A program made the translations under genes and the position numbers. From NCBI GenBank assembly GCA_035771175.1, contig CM069598.1:3129931-3193930 (forward strand): 64,000 nucleotides of DNA, written 5' to 3'. Numbering within the stretch: position 1 is the first letter of the stretch; each line of letters opens with the position of its first letter. This document shows, piece after piece, positions 23,067 to 34,666 of this stretch. The DNA comes from Paratinospora sagittata. Lineage: Eukaryota > Streptophyta > Magnoliopsida > Ranunculales > Menispermaceae. The notes beneath the pieces are model-generated. The model ran no database searches. It saw only the letters and a list, made by a program, of their open reading frames with translations, and was not told the origin of the DNA.

Positions 23067-23636
23067 GTTGGAATGGTAGCTTTTTGTTTGTAATTTCCAT
23101 AAAACCTATATATTCTTTCTTTTTCACTTGTCAGAAAGCGTCAATGTATGTGAAGCTGAGTTGCCATGCTATTGTCAAGGCATCCTCCTTCAGTTCAATC
23201 TGTATCAATGATAAATTCAGGGTATTCTTGAGTTTACATGGGAATTTGAGGATTGCATAATTTTCTGTGGCTAATTCACTTGCTCGTTTTCAAATTGTCC
23301 AATTCTACTGTGACATATTATACTTCAAATCAATGAAGATTGCACACAAGGAAAAACAGTGTTATAAAAAAATGAAGAAAGAAAAAAAAAACAATACATG
23401 CTAGCAAAAAAGTTCAGGTTTCCAATTTTGGTAAATACTTTCTGCAATATCCTTTCTTATTTGAGCAAAATACATATATCAAAAGCCAACTCATATAAGA
23501 CCAGTGGCTCAAATCCACAAGACCCCAAATGTCTCATGTCGGAACCTAAAATCCAAACATTGACAAGACCATACGGCCACTAACCCGAAATTGATGTCAA
23601 AAAGTATGAAGTCTGTTGAAAGATCATCTTCTGTAG

Positions 23637-26380
23637 TCATATTCTTGGAGCTGTACAAAACAGAATGAGCACAAGAATCAGAAAACAGAACGAATTACAA
23701 GAAACAAAAAATTATTTACCAAATATGACAAGTTCTATACTATAAAAGTTCTTAACATACACATGGAACTCCAATAGGACCAATACTATGCAACTGAAGC
23801 AAAGCATTAAAAGTACTCCATTGTTCTTATCAAGTTTTAACTGCTTACAACTTCAATTACGGAATTGTATTTATCCATTTTCAGAAAACATTTTCCTGCT
23901 CTATTCCCACAGCCTCAAACACTAGGAACTTACAAGAGCATTTGCACCAGGCACATGCCCTCAGGATGTACCAAGAAAAGAAAATGGTACAAATGTTACA
24001 AGGGCAGTTTACTGGTTGTCAGGTAAAACAAGTATACATATCAAATTCATTGAGCCTTCCAGTGCATAGGAAGCAATCACATAGTTTTGTTCATGCTATC
24101 AATTTTTAAACTTAAACCCCCTAGTGCGACCAATTCAATGGCCGACAGGAGGGAGGAAAAGAAAGTACACGGCATTTTTATTATTGTTATTATTTTTTTG
24201 TAGTTCACTAGAGAGAATATTTTTTTCCTCACATCCTCCATAAGTGTTCCTCAAGTTCTTATACCATAGGATGTATCAATAATACAATCTGTATGTAGGA
24301 CTCAAAGATGATTATCATTAGAAATGAAATAAGAATAAAAGCTTGTAGCTTACCTCCACCAATGGTTGCTTCAGGCAACCGCTCAATTGAATATTTGTGT
24401 TGAGTGATGTACATGATTGGGACACCAGGGATCTACATGCCATCAAACAACGTAAAAGATCAAAACTCTCTCTCTCTCTCACACACACACACCATAAATC
24501 TGTAAACAACGCATTGATGCTTAGGTTTCTTATACCTTGCGGATCCTTCGCTTCAAGTCTCGATCGCAAGTAGCAACAATGTAGCACTTGTGCTGTCCAG
24601 CAAAATAATAAATTATGAATATGGATAATACAAAAACTGCAATGACGGAATGCATCAGTTTTCCAATCGCATAATCTAAGAGGCCTGATAAATATTAGTG
24701 TTCTTGTCCCGTTGGTTAAGGTCCAAACAACATGAATGTCATGAAATGCAAAAAGACGAGCATTGCATATCTAAAAGATAAACAGTGTCATCTGAAAGCA
24801 AGTCATAAATAAATCTGACCATGAACTAAGGCAACAGAAAACAGGCCAAATTGCATGTTTTATAATAACTATACCTGAGTAACTCTATCAACAATACAGT
24901 CATCAGCATATGTTCCTTTATGAATACAAGGTAGCCTCTCAAACCTGGGATCCTTAGCAATCCTGTTATAAAAGTAACAAAAAGAAAGATGAATAACTAG
25001 CATAACCACTCTCTCATATCAACAATCCATATCTGGCCTTTGCTGAGAAAAACTCTTGTTTAGATTATAATTATCACTTGTTATTTTGATCACCAAGAAG
25101 ACAAACTTAAGAAATATAACAATCACTAGCAATTCTCAGAATGGAACAATCGGTGACAAGTGTGGGAGTACATTAGATACATGGGTAGCATTTGGGTTTT
25201 TGCCTCTTCCATAGTCAAAGGTTTCTTACTTTCTGATTGGGTCTTAAGTTGGTCAAATTGTCTTTACCAGTTTCAAATAGGCAAAGTGTTGTTCTCGGCC
25301 CTTTGTTAGTTAGTGGTTGTATTGTTAGCTGTACATATAGCACCTCTGGTGCTTCCCTTCAATTTGTATGCTAACTGATTAGTTAATTAATATAATATAT
25401 CCTCGTTTCCGCTCAAAAAAAAAAAAAGCAGTGGAAGTATTCTCTACAAGAAATGTGAATGCAAGAAACTTCACAAAGTGGAGTTTCTCAAAAGATCAAG
25501 TGGAAATGCACCTCAAAGCGAGACGGTATTTCTGCCCCAACTTTTCAAGCTCTGCCATGACACAATCCGTAATACAAGGAGTACCTAAATTATAAGATTG
25601 GGAATGAACCGTCAGCATAACAAACCTAGAAAAGCAAACGAACAACAATCGCACTGAAGATTGGTAAACACATTGGTAAACAAGAACTCACATTTGGCAT
25701 ATAAGCAGTCCATCATTGCTTTCTCCAAATCCAACTACACAGATTATAAGAATTCCATCAATAACACCTCCAAGACAATAAAAAAAAAATGACACTTATT
25801 ATAGGTCATATCTGCTAAAAACAATTAGCCTACGCCAAATCACGAAATTAGAACAAGAAACCAAATCCTTATAAATCAAGATAAAAGTAAACTAATCACT
25901 CCAAACCTCACCTTATTCTGAATGGAAAAATTGATGAAGTTAGTATCCACTAACACACGGTATGGCGGCCCTAATGCAGTATTGTGTTTGAAGAAAAGCG
26001 CAGCTGAAACATTTGGACTGCAATCCCACCAAAACAGATTTTTTATTAAGAAAAAAAATAGACAAGGGAAAAGTAGAATTAAATCCAAGCAAAGACACTA
26101 AGAGGAAGAGGAAGAGGAATAATACATGTTCCTGGGCAGCTTCTCCATCTCAAGATCTTTCTTTTTAGGGTTCAGAACCTCTTCCTTGTGTCTGAAATCC
26201 AAACACCCCCAACAAAAAAATAAATAAATGGTAGAGAGAATCAAAATTTCTCTGATTACACATCAAACAGGAGCATCGATGGAGGTTTAATTTAGTGAGA
26301 CGAACTTACTTTCGAAGCATTTTTGAGGTAACGAGCTTCTTCGTCACTGCAAATTTAGGAGCTTTTCTCGCTTTCCCCAT
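23637..26380 (-). CDS. FCF1: rRNA-processing PIN-domain nuclease FCF1/UTP24 homologue, 198 aa
   Basis: A nucleolar endonuclease of the small-subunit processome; the yeast family member cleaves pre-rRNA at early sites. I assembled nine exons on the minus strand: 26310-26380, 26126-26191, 25912-26017, 25692-25734, 25512-25584, 24875-24962, 24536-24592, 24354-24432 and 23637-23650. They give 597 bases in one frame. The N-terminus is [18 protein letters not shown] acidic residues are visible in [37 protein letters not shown] and [14 protein letters not shown]. The C-terminus is GGAPRI. The length is normal for the family (about 196-200 aa). The last coding exon is only 14 bases. Intron 5 holds an apparent LINE 3' tail. 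Confidence 0.95.
24470..24493. repeat. (CT)n(CA)n microsatellite
   Basis: Alternating ctctctctctctc then acacacacacac, inside the seventh FCF1 intron. Confidence 0.9.
25140..25426 (+). mobile_element. Possible LINE 3' tail in FCF1 intron 5
   Basis: Non-conserved sequence ending 'cctcgtttccgctc' plus an A-run (about 25413-25426), with 'cacctctggtgcttcc' about 80 bases before it. A similar tail (acctctggtgct ... ctctc-A run) lies near 6715-6807. No coding is left, so the assignment is tentative. Confidence 0.35.
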
Positions 26381-26804
26381 CTCTAACCTAAAAAACACCA
26401 CAAAACCCTAAAACAGTTTCAGAGCTTGTTCAGCCGCTTTCTACAGCAAAGTAATGGCCGTTCCAGAGGTGCACCGTTAGACGACGGCACCGATGAACTT
26501 TTCTGCCCCCACCGCCACCACTTTTCTTTTATTCGGTAACCGGGTCGGGTCTCACGAAGGCCTTAGGTTCGGATTTAAATTCGTGCCGAGTCCGAACAAC
26601 GCAATCTGGCACACAACATCGATTCGTTAGTATAAAATGTTATCTAGCTCCAAATTTTTGTCACCCTCAAGGTCACGTTTAGCCTCAAGCAGTTTTATAA
26701 ATTTATTTATTTATTTATTTTCTCGTTGAACCCTTTATTTTCAACTCTTACTCATGCTCAATTTTTTTTTAATTATTATTATTATTATTTTGTTGCTAAG
26801 CTGA
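26381..26804. other. 5' flank of FCF1
   Basis: It contains the FCF1 leader and promoter on the minus strand. The first 200 bases are relatively GC-rich, then the sequence turns AT-rich. No TATA box could be fixed. Confidence 0.4.
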
Positions 26805-27395
26805 ATGGGGTGTTCATTAATCGACCAAATTGAATATTTTGGGTTGATTTTGGTTGGATTAAATAAGTTATTTAAGTTGGGTTAGATTTTAAAATACCTA
26901 ACCCGATTAGTTTGGGTTGAATCACGGGTTGAGCCACTAAAAACTCAATTAAACCGACTCGAATCGAAGTAATAGTTGAAACCCTAAAATATTCTCTTAG
27001 TCGTTCTTTTTTTAAGATTTATATGTATCTTATGATTCTTATCTAATATTATCTAATTTAGTTTATGCTATAATATATATATATATATATATACATATCA
27101 CAGGATTACTATACTATTAATATATGCAATTTTAATTTATGCACTACTATGTCCTAAATTATTATTACTATTTACTAATATGTAATACTAATAGAGTATT
27201 CATTGCAAAATAATAATGAAAAAGAATTATTAAAAAATCTAAATGATAAATGAATAATTAAAGTTTTTATATTAATAAATTATATGTCAAATATGAGGTT
27301 TAAGTTCATCAAACCGACTTAACCCAAATCAAATCCCAACTGTTTGAATTGGGTTAGATTTTGGCCCCAACCCAACTCATGAACAACCATCGTTC
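26805..27395. mobile_element. Possible hAT-like MITE
   Basis: The left end 'ggggtgttcattaatcgacc' and the right end 'caactcatgaacaacc' are imperfect inverted partners. Just inside lie repeated 'gggttgggttag'-type and 'aacccaaatc'-type tracts, as in common plant MITEs that begin GGGGTGTTCA. No 8-bp target duplication was confirmed. The inside is AT-rich and has no coding. Confidence 0.45.
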
Positions 27396-28004
27396 TAACC
27401 ATATCCCACGCACTTATATCTAAAAAAATACATTGACATGAAGTTTTTTCTTTTTTTTTTGACTAAATCTAAAAATATTCAAAAAATATTTATTCTATTT
27501 TAATTTAATAAAATTCAAATAGAAAGTAACAAAATAGATAAATAAGATTTAAATATTGACAAGCTTAAGTTTTGCTATTCTTTTAATTTTAAAATATTTA
27601 TTCTCTTTTACTTAAATAAAATAATATAAAGAGTATGAAAATAAAATATTAAGATACAAATTTGTTAATTTGAATTTTACTTTGTTTTACAAAATAAATG
27701 TATTCTTAAAAAGTTATATTTCATGAAGTAATTTTATATGAGGGTATTCTAATAATAACAAGAATATATATATAATAAGTAGGTATGTTGAGAGAATTAC
27801 AGTGGTGCGATTCTCTTATACAGTTATACTACTTCTATTATACTTATGTACGAAACAGTTTTGATCATATTTTAATTAATAAAGAGATTAATATGACATC
27901 AAAGAAATTGAAAAAAAAAATCAACTTTAACAATTATAGATAATTAGCATTGAAAGTTATATAGTTCAAAATAAAATTAATTTATTGAAAAGAATTGTCC
28001 AATT
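27396..28004. other. AT-rich intergenic DNA
   Basis: No gene, RNA or mobile element recognised. Confidence 0.5.
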
Positions 28005-28232
28005 ACCAAAGAGGTGTTGGCCAAGTAGTTGGGTAGAGCGGCAAGTAACCAAGAGGTTGCGAGTTCGAGTCTCATCCAGTTGTTCTTCCTCCAAGGTATA
28101 TACAAGCCTGAACGAGAATTTTTTTCAGAGTTTTAGGGGATGTCCTCTTTACGGGCTAGGAGTTTACATCATCTAAAATTAATCGGATGCAGGCAAGCTG
28201 GCTTAGATACCCAAGTCTTCGAAAAAAAAAAA
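28005..28232 (+). mobile_element. tRNA-derived SINE, copy 1
   Basis: The head has a pol III A box (tggccaagtagttggg) and a B box (gcgagttcgagtct). A family body follows, ending 'agatacccaagtcttcg' and an A-run. Flanking duplications are agaattgtccaatt (27991-28004) and agaattatcaaatt (28233-28246), 12 of 14 identical. Same family as the copy at 28896. Confidence 0.87.
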
Positions 28233-28246
28233 AGAATTATCAAATT

Positions 28247-28895
28247 GGATTTTAAGAGATCTAAAATGAGGGTGATTGAATTTGAATGAAGCAAAACAAA
28301 TACTAAAAACCACAGATAGCTGAATTTTCTTCAAAAGGATTTAAAATGGATTATGACAGCATTTGGATTCCATGGTCATCACTCCCTGCTAACAGAGCAG
28401 TTGGGCATGGATGCCTACATATATTACTGGCAGATATATACATATTTTTTCTATCTCATTGTTTGTTTCTCCGTTAATTTGTCTGCATCTCTACACTTAC
28501 CATGATGAAAGGGAACAGACAGGCAAAATATAGATGAAAGACGAGAAAAATAGAAATAAATGTTTGAAGGCAACTTACATATATCAATCTATTGAGACAA
28601 CAAGGGTTGAGTTTAATCAATGGAAACTCTCACAGGAAAAAGAAAAAGTAGAAAATAATTCAATATCATTTAAATGACCTAAAATCTTAACAAGAAAGAC
28701 TGAATATTCCTCACCATGAGATATGGAAATTTCTTGTATGGAGTTCAGCTGTTATGTTCTTTAATTGACAAATATTGCCCCTCTCTACAGGATGACACAC
28801 TTAATTCAACTATGTTTTTTCAGCTAGCTGATATTAGCTACAAAATCTACGTCTATGGGATCATACTATGTTTTATGAGATTATTAATGTATAAT
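28247..28895. other. Intergenic, between two SINE copies
   Basis: Ordinary AT-rich DNA with no coding signal. Confidence 0.5.
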
Positions 28896-29116
28896 ATCAA
28901 ATAGATGTTGGCCAAGTGATTAGATAAAAGGGCAAATAATCAAGATGTTACAAGTTCGAACCTCATCCACTCATGCCTCCTCTAAGATATGAACCCGAAT
29001 GAAAATTTATCTCAAGATGTCAGGGAGTGTCTTCTTTGCGGACTAGAGGCTGGTACTATTTAAAATTAGTTAGGAGCGCATAAACTAACATGGGTACCTG
29101 GGTTTTGAAAAAAAAC
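28896..29116 (+). mobile_element. tRNA-derived SINE, copy 2 of the same family
   Basis: The A box (tggccaagtgattag) and B box (acaagttcgaacct) have the same spacing and body as copy 1 (agatgtcagggagtgtcttc; gggtacctgggtttt) and an A-rich end. Target duplications are ttattaatgtataat (28881-28895) and ttattaatgtatgat (29117-29131), 14 of 15 identical. Confidence 0.88.
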
Positions 29117-29131
29117 TTATTAATGTATGAT

Positions 29132-30015
29132 GAAAAAATTAAAAGCATAATGCTTTGTAGACAATTGCTAAATTGATCACGTGGAGTGAGATTAATTTAC
29201 AAGGCCAATGGAATAATTATTGGCAAGAGATCTACAAAATCAATCACAAAGTGATCTTTGAGTAGGAGTGAGGCAAAATCAACTGTGCATGGAAGTGAAT
29301 ATATTCTTGGATTGCATTGTTTTACAGATTGTTATCTTGGCCCACAAAAAAAAAAAAAAAACACAGATTTCTTCTTACTGGAGAGACTGCTACATATCCA
29401 AAATCAAGGGCCAATACATGGCCCTTAGGTTCAAATATGCTAAAAACATTTAATATTTATGTGGGTCTCACTCCCTCTTGCCATTAGAAACCATTAGAAA
29501 CCAATAAGAAATTACTTTATACAGTACTCCTAGTGGTGTGGTTGGGAGGATCTGTTATGTAGGTGTGAAATAGGGTTTGACCTTTTGGATTCAAATGGTT
29601 AAAGGGTGATCTATGTATTTATGTGCACCATGGAAGATTGAGGATTAATATATATATATATATATACACATATATGGTATTATTTAATTAATGAGGATTG
29701 ACTTAATAATAATTTATCAAATTGATTAAAAAAAATGAAACAACCGGGGGGGGGGCATTGTTCTACGACCCATTTATCTTTTGTCCATATGTCAGTGAAC
29801 CCACACAACAAAGATCTGCCTGCTTGGTGTTATAAGCTTCAGTGTCAAATCAATAAAGGCATCATTATTGATATGTATACATATGTTGAAGTATTATTAT
29901 ATATAATTCTTATTAAATATTACATCAATTAAAAATTAATAATAATGATGTCATTTAATATGCATGCATTCATCACAACCCAATAATTAATGGATTGTAA
30001 TACATATAGATATCA
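29132..30015. other. Intergenic, AT-rich
   Basis: It holds a TA-rich run (about 29649-29665), a G10 homopolymer (29746-29755) and a short tandem 'cattagaaac'. No gene seen. Confidence 0.5.
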
Positions 30016-30030
30016 TAATAATCATATTTT

Positions 30031-30238
30031 CTTTTTTTTTTTTCTTTTTTTTTTTTTAGTTTTATAGTTAAGCGGCACCTAGGTGGTGTCTTCCTCCACT
30101 TTACGACGAAACTAATCTATTTAGATTCAACTTAAGTTAGATCATAAAGGTAGCACCATACACACGATGGAGGTTTTTAACTTATGACCTCACTTAAGAA
30201 AAATAAATATCAAATCATCTGAACCAAACAAATATTAG
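30031..30238 (-). mobile_element. tRNA-derived SINE, second family
   Basis: Read on the minus strand, the head begins 'ggttcagatgatttgatatt' (A box). The B-box region is 'aagttaaaaacctc', the body is 'gtggaggaagacacc', and the end is an A-rich tail (T-run at 30031-30057 on the plus strand). A perfect 15-base target duplication flanks it: taataatcatatttt at 30016-30030 and 30239-30253. Confidence 0.85.
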
Positions 30239-30636
30239 TAATAATCATATTTTTTACTAGTAGATATCTTGATTCAAGTGCATCTACATACATATTAAAA
30301 TAAAGGGCCAAATTAAATTGCAAATCCTCGAGTGCCCAAAATCAAAGATCATTAATGTTGACCATGAAAATTGATTAGTATTAATATTCTTTAATTAATT
30401 TGAATAAATCATACTAGCTAGGTGCTGAAATTGTTAATGACTAACATTTTAATAATGCTTGTTCAAAGTAGATCTCAATGTTTATGCTTCTTTTTCTTCA
30501 GTGGACCACAATAAATTGAATAACTTCTATGTTCCGGAAAATATTTTTAAATGTGGAGTTTATATTTGATTGGTACCTATATACCTTGCTCTTCTGCCCA
30601 TCTGTTACACTATTTTTTTTTAATCATATAGTAGGC

Positions 30637-30874
30637 TTTTTTTTTCGGCTAGTTTATATGGACCGATTAATCTTCGGGGACTAACCCTAATAAAGAGAGA
30701 AAATGACGTCCTCTAATAAATTTATAACTGCCCCTATACGTAATTCGTAGCATAAGAGATTTTTTCTCTAAATAATAATCGCATCCAACCCATCTAATGA
30801 TGAAATTTGAATTCATGTCCTTATAAATAATGAGTATACGAGTTTTAACTACTTCGTCGTCTTGTTCAGTATTC
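30637..30874 (-). mobile_element. Degenerate SINE
   Basis: The minus-strand head has an A-box-like 'cgaagtagttaaaactcg' and a B-box-like 'gacatgaattcaaatttc'. The end is 'taaactagccg' plus an A-run (T-run 30637-30645). Target duplications are weak at best (tcatatagtag / tcgtataataa). Confidence 0.55.
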
Positions 30875-32588
30875 GTATAATAAGTTTATAGAAAACGAAA
30901 AATTAAAAATTAAAATTATGAAGGTAAGAAAAACATTTAGTGGAATCTATGAGGCGCTCAAAAGTGTATCAAATATTAGAATCCAACACATGTCCTACAA
31001 GTGCAAGCTCCAAAGTAGAAAGTACCATAAATAATGGAGGTTGGTCTGGGTGAGAGATGATTGTGAATATGAAATTTAGCGTACTTTTTGGTTCCTCTTG
31101 TAATCTTTCTCTTATCTAATTCCACCAAATTGGAATCAGGAGCAGTAGCATTTCAATTGGTTCCAAGAAGCAAGTCCAACCCACATAAAAACAACCTCTC
31201 ACGACGGTCCTATTCCTTTCTTTTCATTACTAGCTACTACAGTTACAAATTAAATTGCGAGAAACATATCACATTTATAAATCTAACGTCACTTCAAATC
31301 ACCCTTCTCATCCCATCCTTTTATATATTTTAATACTAGGGTTCTTGTCCACAAGGGTTTAGGGTTTTCCTTTACATGCCAAAATCCAACTCCAAGGGAC
31401 AAGGGAAAGAGTCCTAATCAACGTGATCTTATTAGATGTCTTCCTTTGTTTTGCATGTAAAGCTACCATTTTCTTATCTCACTACCAAATTTCTAAGCAA
31501 ATAAATGGGAAAAAAACACTACACTGTAGTTTTCCTTTTGTGGGAAGCAAGATTCTCTCTAGCTATATACTTATTATTATTGAAGTACCCTTCCCATGCA
31601 CTCTAATATTATGGCTCCTTCTGTGCATATATATGTAAATGGCTCTATTGTCTCCAATGAATTATTATTTCTATATACTCTAAAGCTTTGACCGGTGATT
31701 ATTATGTAAATGTATATACATCAAAACCCTCTCATATTTTATCAATTTAATTCAACAAAACCTTTCCCCAACTACAAAACCCCTTCATCTATATATATAG
31801 TTTTTGCACATTTTTATTCAAAATAATGTACATTTAAAATTTGTGCCTCTTTAGAAACATTAATACATAACTTGGCAGAAGAGGCATTTATAAATGAGTA
31901 CATCCGGCGCATTCAAGTAATTAACACTAGCTAGCTTGGTTGATATATAAGAAAAGTTAATCCACATATAATCATATTTTTATGAGAGAATTATATTCTA
32001 ACTATAAAAAGTTTTAAAAACATTTACAACTAAATTATCACGATAATTGGACCATATAATAGTTCAGGCATTAAGATGCCTAGTATATGCATATTCAATG
32101 ATGTGTAGTTGATATACTTACATTTTTTTTTTGTAGAATAACATTTTTCTTTTTGTTTTTCTTTTTTTATATCTTAAACCATACAAATTTGTATTTATAT
32201 AATATTGATCCAACGAACAAGTGGCAAATGCATCTACCTATACCACTCTTCTTTTCTATTTATGGCTTCATTTGGGATAGTTTTTACAAAAGTTTTTTTT
32301 TTTATAAATATTTTTACAGAAAATGCTTTTTAAAAAAGTTGTCTTATCAGCTTCTTCAAAAAAATAAAAAATTACTTTTTTTTTTACCACAGTTTTGCCA
32401 AAGGTAGATATATCTTGAAAACATTTCTTTTCTCCAAAAACTCACATGCACACTACATTTGATGCTAAACTGCATGGTTAATACATTGGATAGGCTTGAA
32501 TCAATATTTTCAAAACATACATACATGTATATATATAGATAAGTAGGTGGTATACCTAGTAGGGTGGGGTCCGAAATAGCATGGTACA
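30875..32588. other. Intergenic and distal promoter region of SNE
   Basis: AT-rich with many T-runs. I saw no coding frame with family character. The right part, nearest 32589, is presumably SNE promoter. Confidence 0.5.
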
Positions 32589-32589
32589 T

Positions 32590-32598
32590 CTATATAAG
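32590..32598 (+). promoter_or_regulatory. TATA box of the SNE-like gene
   Basis: CTATATAAG, followed about 25-30 bases on by 'cacttccttcag', a plausible start site. This implies a 5' leader of about 360 bases with a CT-rich segment before ATG 32981. Confidence 0.6.
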
Positions 32599-32980
32599 TG
32601 CACAAACACAGCCACTTCCTTCAGAAATTCGTAACGGATCAAAGCCAAGTACTACTCCCCTTCACCCAACTAATAATACCAACAACATAAATAACAAACC
32701 TAACCCCAACTCCCCATAAACCAAGATATATACATATATGATCAAGCTTTTCAATTTTTATTTTTTATTTTTTAAATATAAGCTTCAGCTCCTCGGTTCT
32801 AGTTTTCCTCACTTGGCCTCTTTTCCTTGGCTCCTTCCTCTCTCGATTCCCACACCACTTTCACCCTCTCATATCTCTTAAGTCAAATCCCCAACCAGAC
32901 AGACAGCCCCTTATACATCTACTCTCTTATTCTTCTTCTTCAAGTATAGCTTACCTAGCGAGCTTTGCAAGAAGAAGATT

Positions 32981-33457
32981 ATGGTAATGGTGAAGCTGTA
33001 TCAAAAGAAGCCCAAGTTCTGCATCAACGACCACCCGGACATCCTCATCGAGGTTCTCAAGCGACTCGATGACCGTTCCCTCGGCGTCGCCGCCTGCGTC
33101 TGCCGTCTATGGTGCTCAATCTCCCGCAACGAAACTCTCTGGGAGAACCTCTGCTTCTGCCACGTATCCCCTCCTCCGGCCGACGTCAGGCCCGTGGTTC
33201 TCGCTCTCGGCGGCTACAGAAGACTCTACATGGCTTGTTTGCGTCCCGTGCTGACTCGACTCTCCTTGTGTACTACTAGTAGTACTAGTAGTAGAAGTAC
33301 TAGTACTGAGTCGGACCGAGTTGGAAGCGCGTGGACTCGGGACCAGGTGCAGTTATCGCTCTCGCTCTTTTGCGTCGATTATTACGAGAGGCTCGGAAGT
33401 AGGCTCGGTGAGGCTTCGTCACTTATGTTTCTATGTAAGCCCGTGAACGTCGGATGA
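32981..33457 (+). CDS. SNE: F-box protein of the SNEEZY/SLEEPY2 type, 158 aa
   Basis: The substrate-recognition subunit of an SCF ubiquitin ligase. Arabidopsis SLY1 and SNE bind DELLA repressors and promote their gibberellin-dependent breakdown; I infer the same role here. It is a single exon, as in the family. The F-box runs from about residue 15 to 60 (DILIEVLKRLDDRSLGVAAC, then CRLWCSISRNETLWENLCF). Next comes the conserved VRPVVLALGGYRRLY segment, and the C-terminal LSL region WTRDQVQLSLSLFCVDYYER, the part linked to DELLA binding in SLY1. A Ser/Thr run (about residues 97-110) is encoded by an ACT/AGT-type repeat. ATG 32981 is the first; ATG 32987 is an in-frame alternative. Confidence 0.93.
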   Translation: MVMVKLYQKKPKFCINDHPDILIEVLKRLDDRSLGVAACVCRLWCSISRNETLWENLCFCHVSPPPADVRPVVLALGGYRRLYMACLRPVLTRLSLCTTSSTSSRSTSTESDRVGSAWTRDQVQLSLSLFCVDYYERLGSRLGEASSLMFLCKPVNVG

Positions 33458-34658
33458 GATTTCAAGTTTGACTGTTTGAGTTTGGCTTTCACGTGGCCCC
33501 TCCCATCATGAGAACCGAACGGATACGTACGTACGCCCTCATGCATCGCATCACATATAGGATTGATTTATTTATTATTTAGAAAAGCCCCACGGTATTG
33601 TAGAAAACTACGAAAGTACCAGCCAGCTAGAAAAATCTCTTCACTCCCTGTCTCCCTCTTTATTTTCCTTTTCATTTTTATTTTTATTTTTATTTTTATT
33701 TTTATTTTTATTTTTTGAGATTTTAGCTAAATTATATATATATATGTGAAAGAGCTCTACAACTTATAAATTATTGCACCACCTCAATAGGTATTAATAT
33801 TGTCTTGTGTTAAGGAGTGGTGTGATTTTAATATTATATTTATATATATAATTACCTGATATTAAGACTTGGGGGCCCCATAAGAGGGATGAACTTACAG
33901 TATTACCTACGTACATATATACAATAAGAAAACCTAGAAAAGAAAAGAATTAATATTAATGAAACTATATAATTACTTCCATATAATATATAGCTCGTAA
34001 GGTTCACGCAGATGCCACGCACCTTCGTATTGAGCCACGCAATTACAAAAGTGATCCAAGTAATCTAAGAATGCTTATCTAGCTTAGTACTACATCTAAA
34101 ACATGCCTATATATATATATATATAATTTAATTTCTCTTGAATTCCATAATTAGCTAGTTGAAGTGAATAGATTGTCTTGATTATTAGGAGGTAAATTAT
34201 TTTTAAAGAGTGTGTGTAAACTAGCTCAAGACAATAGCCTGGTGCTCAGCTAATTTTTTTTTTTTAATTCTATATATATTTAGCATTTGTCTATCACATG
34301 ATAATTTGGTTTTCTACTATTAATGTTTAGATGATTTGATATATTGTCCTATGCACACAAGATTGCATTCATGTAATCTAATCCCGAAAATAACAGTAAT
34401 AATAATTGATAAAACATAGCTATCATCACTTTTTATCACTTAAACATGTTTCCAACATAATTATTTTTCTTTATACTTTTATATATATATTCTCCCTTTT
34501 CTAATGCACCCTTAGAAAGAAAAATAAAAATAAAAATTGATGACAACATTTCAATTACCAAAATTATTATTTTATATATGTTAGTGCGTCCAAGAACAAC
34601 AAATAAAAATTGATGCTAGGGCTTCACATATTTCCAATATTGATCATTGTTTAGTTGT
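33458..34658. other. Intergenic, downstream of SNE
   Basis: It contains a hexanucleotide (ATTTTT)n microsatellite at about 33671-33716 and many TA runs. No gene seen. Confidence 0.5.
33671..33716. repeat. (ATTTTT)n microsatellite
   Basis: About seven tandem copies of ATTTTT. Confidence 0.9.
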
Positions 34659-34666
34659 CCACGTGG
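34659..34666. promoter_or_regulatory. G-box CCACGTGG
   Basis: A palindromic ACGT core bound by bZIP/bHLH factors in plants. It lies 2.1 kb upstream of the DnaJ gene, so its relevance is uncertain. Confidence 0.35.

Noticed and set aside
28011..28080. tRNA gene
   Set aside because: A and B boxes are present, but the cloverleaf is not complete and a SINE body with poly(A) and target duplications follows. The same holds for 28905, 49455 and 59570.
29746..29755. G10 run as a G-quadruplex signal
   Set aside because: It is a single homopolymer with no other G-tracts nearby, and possibly a sequencing artefact.
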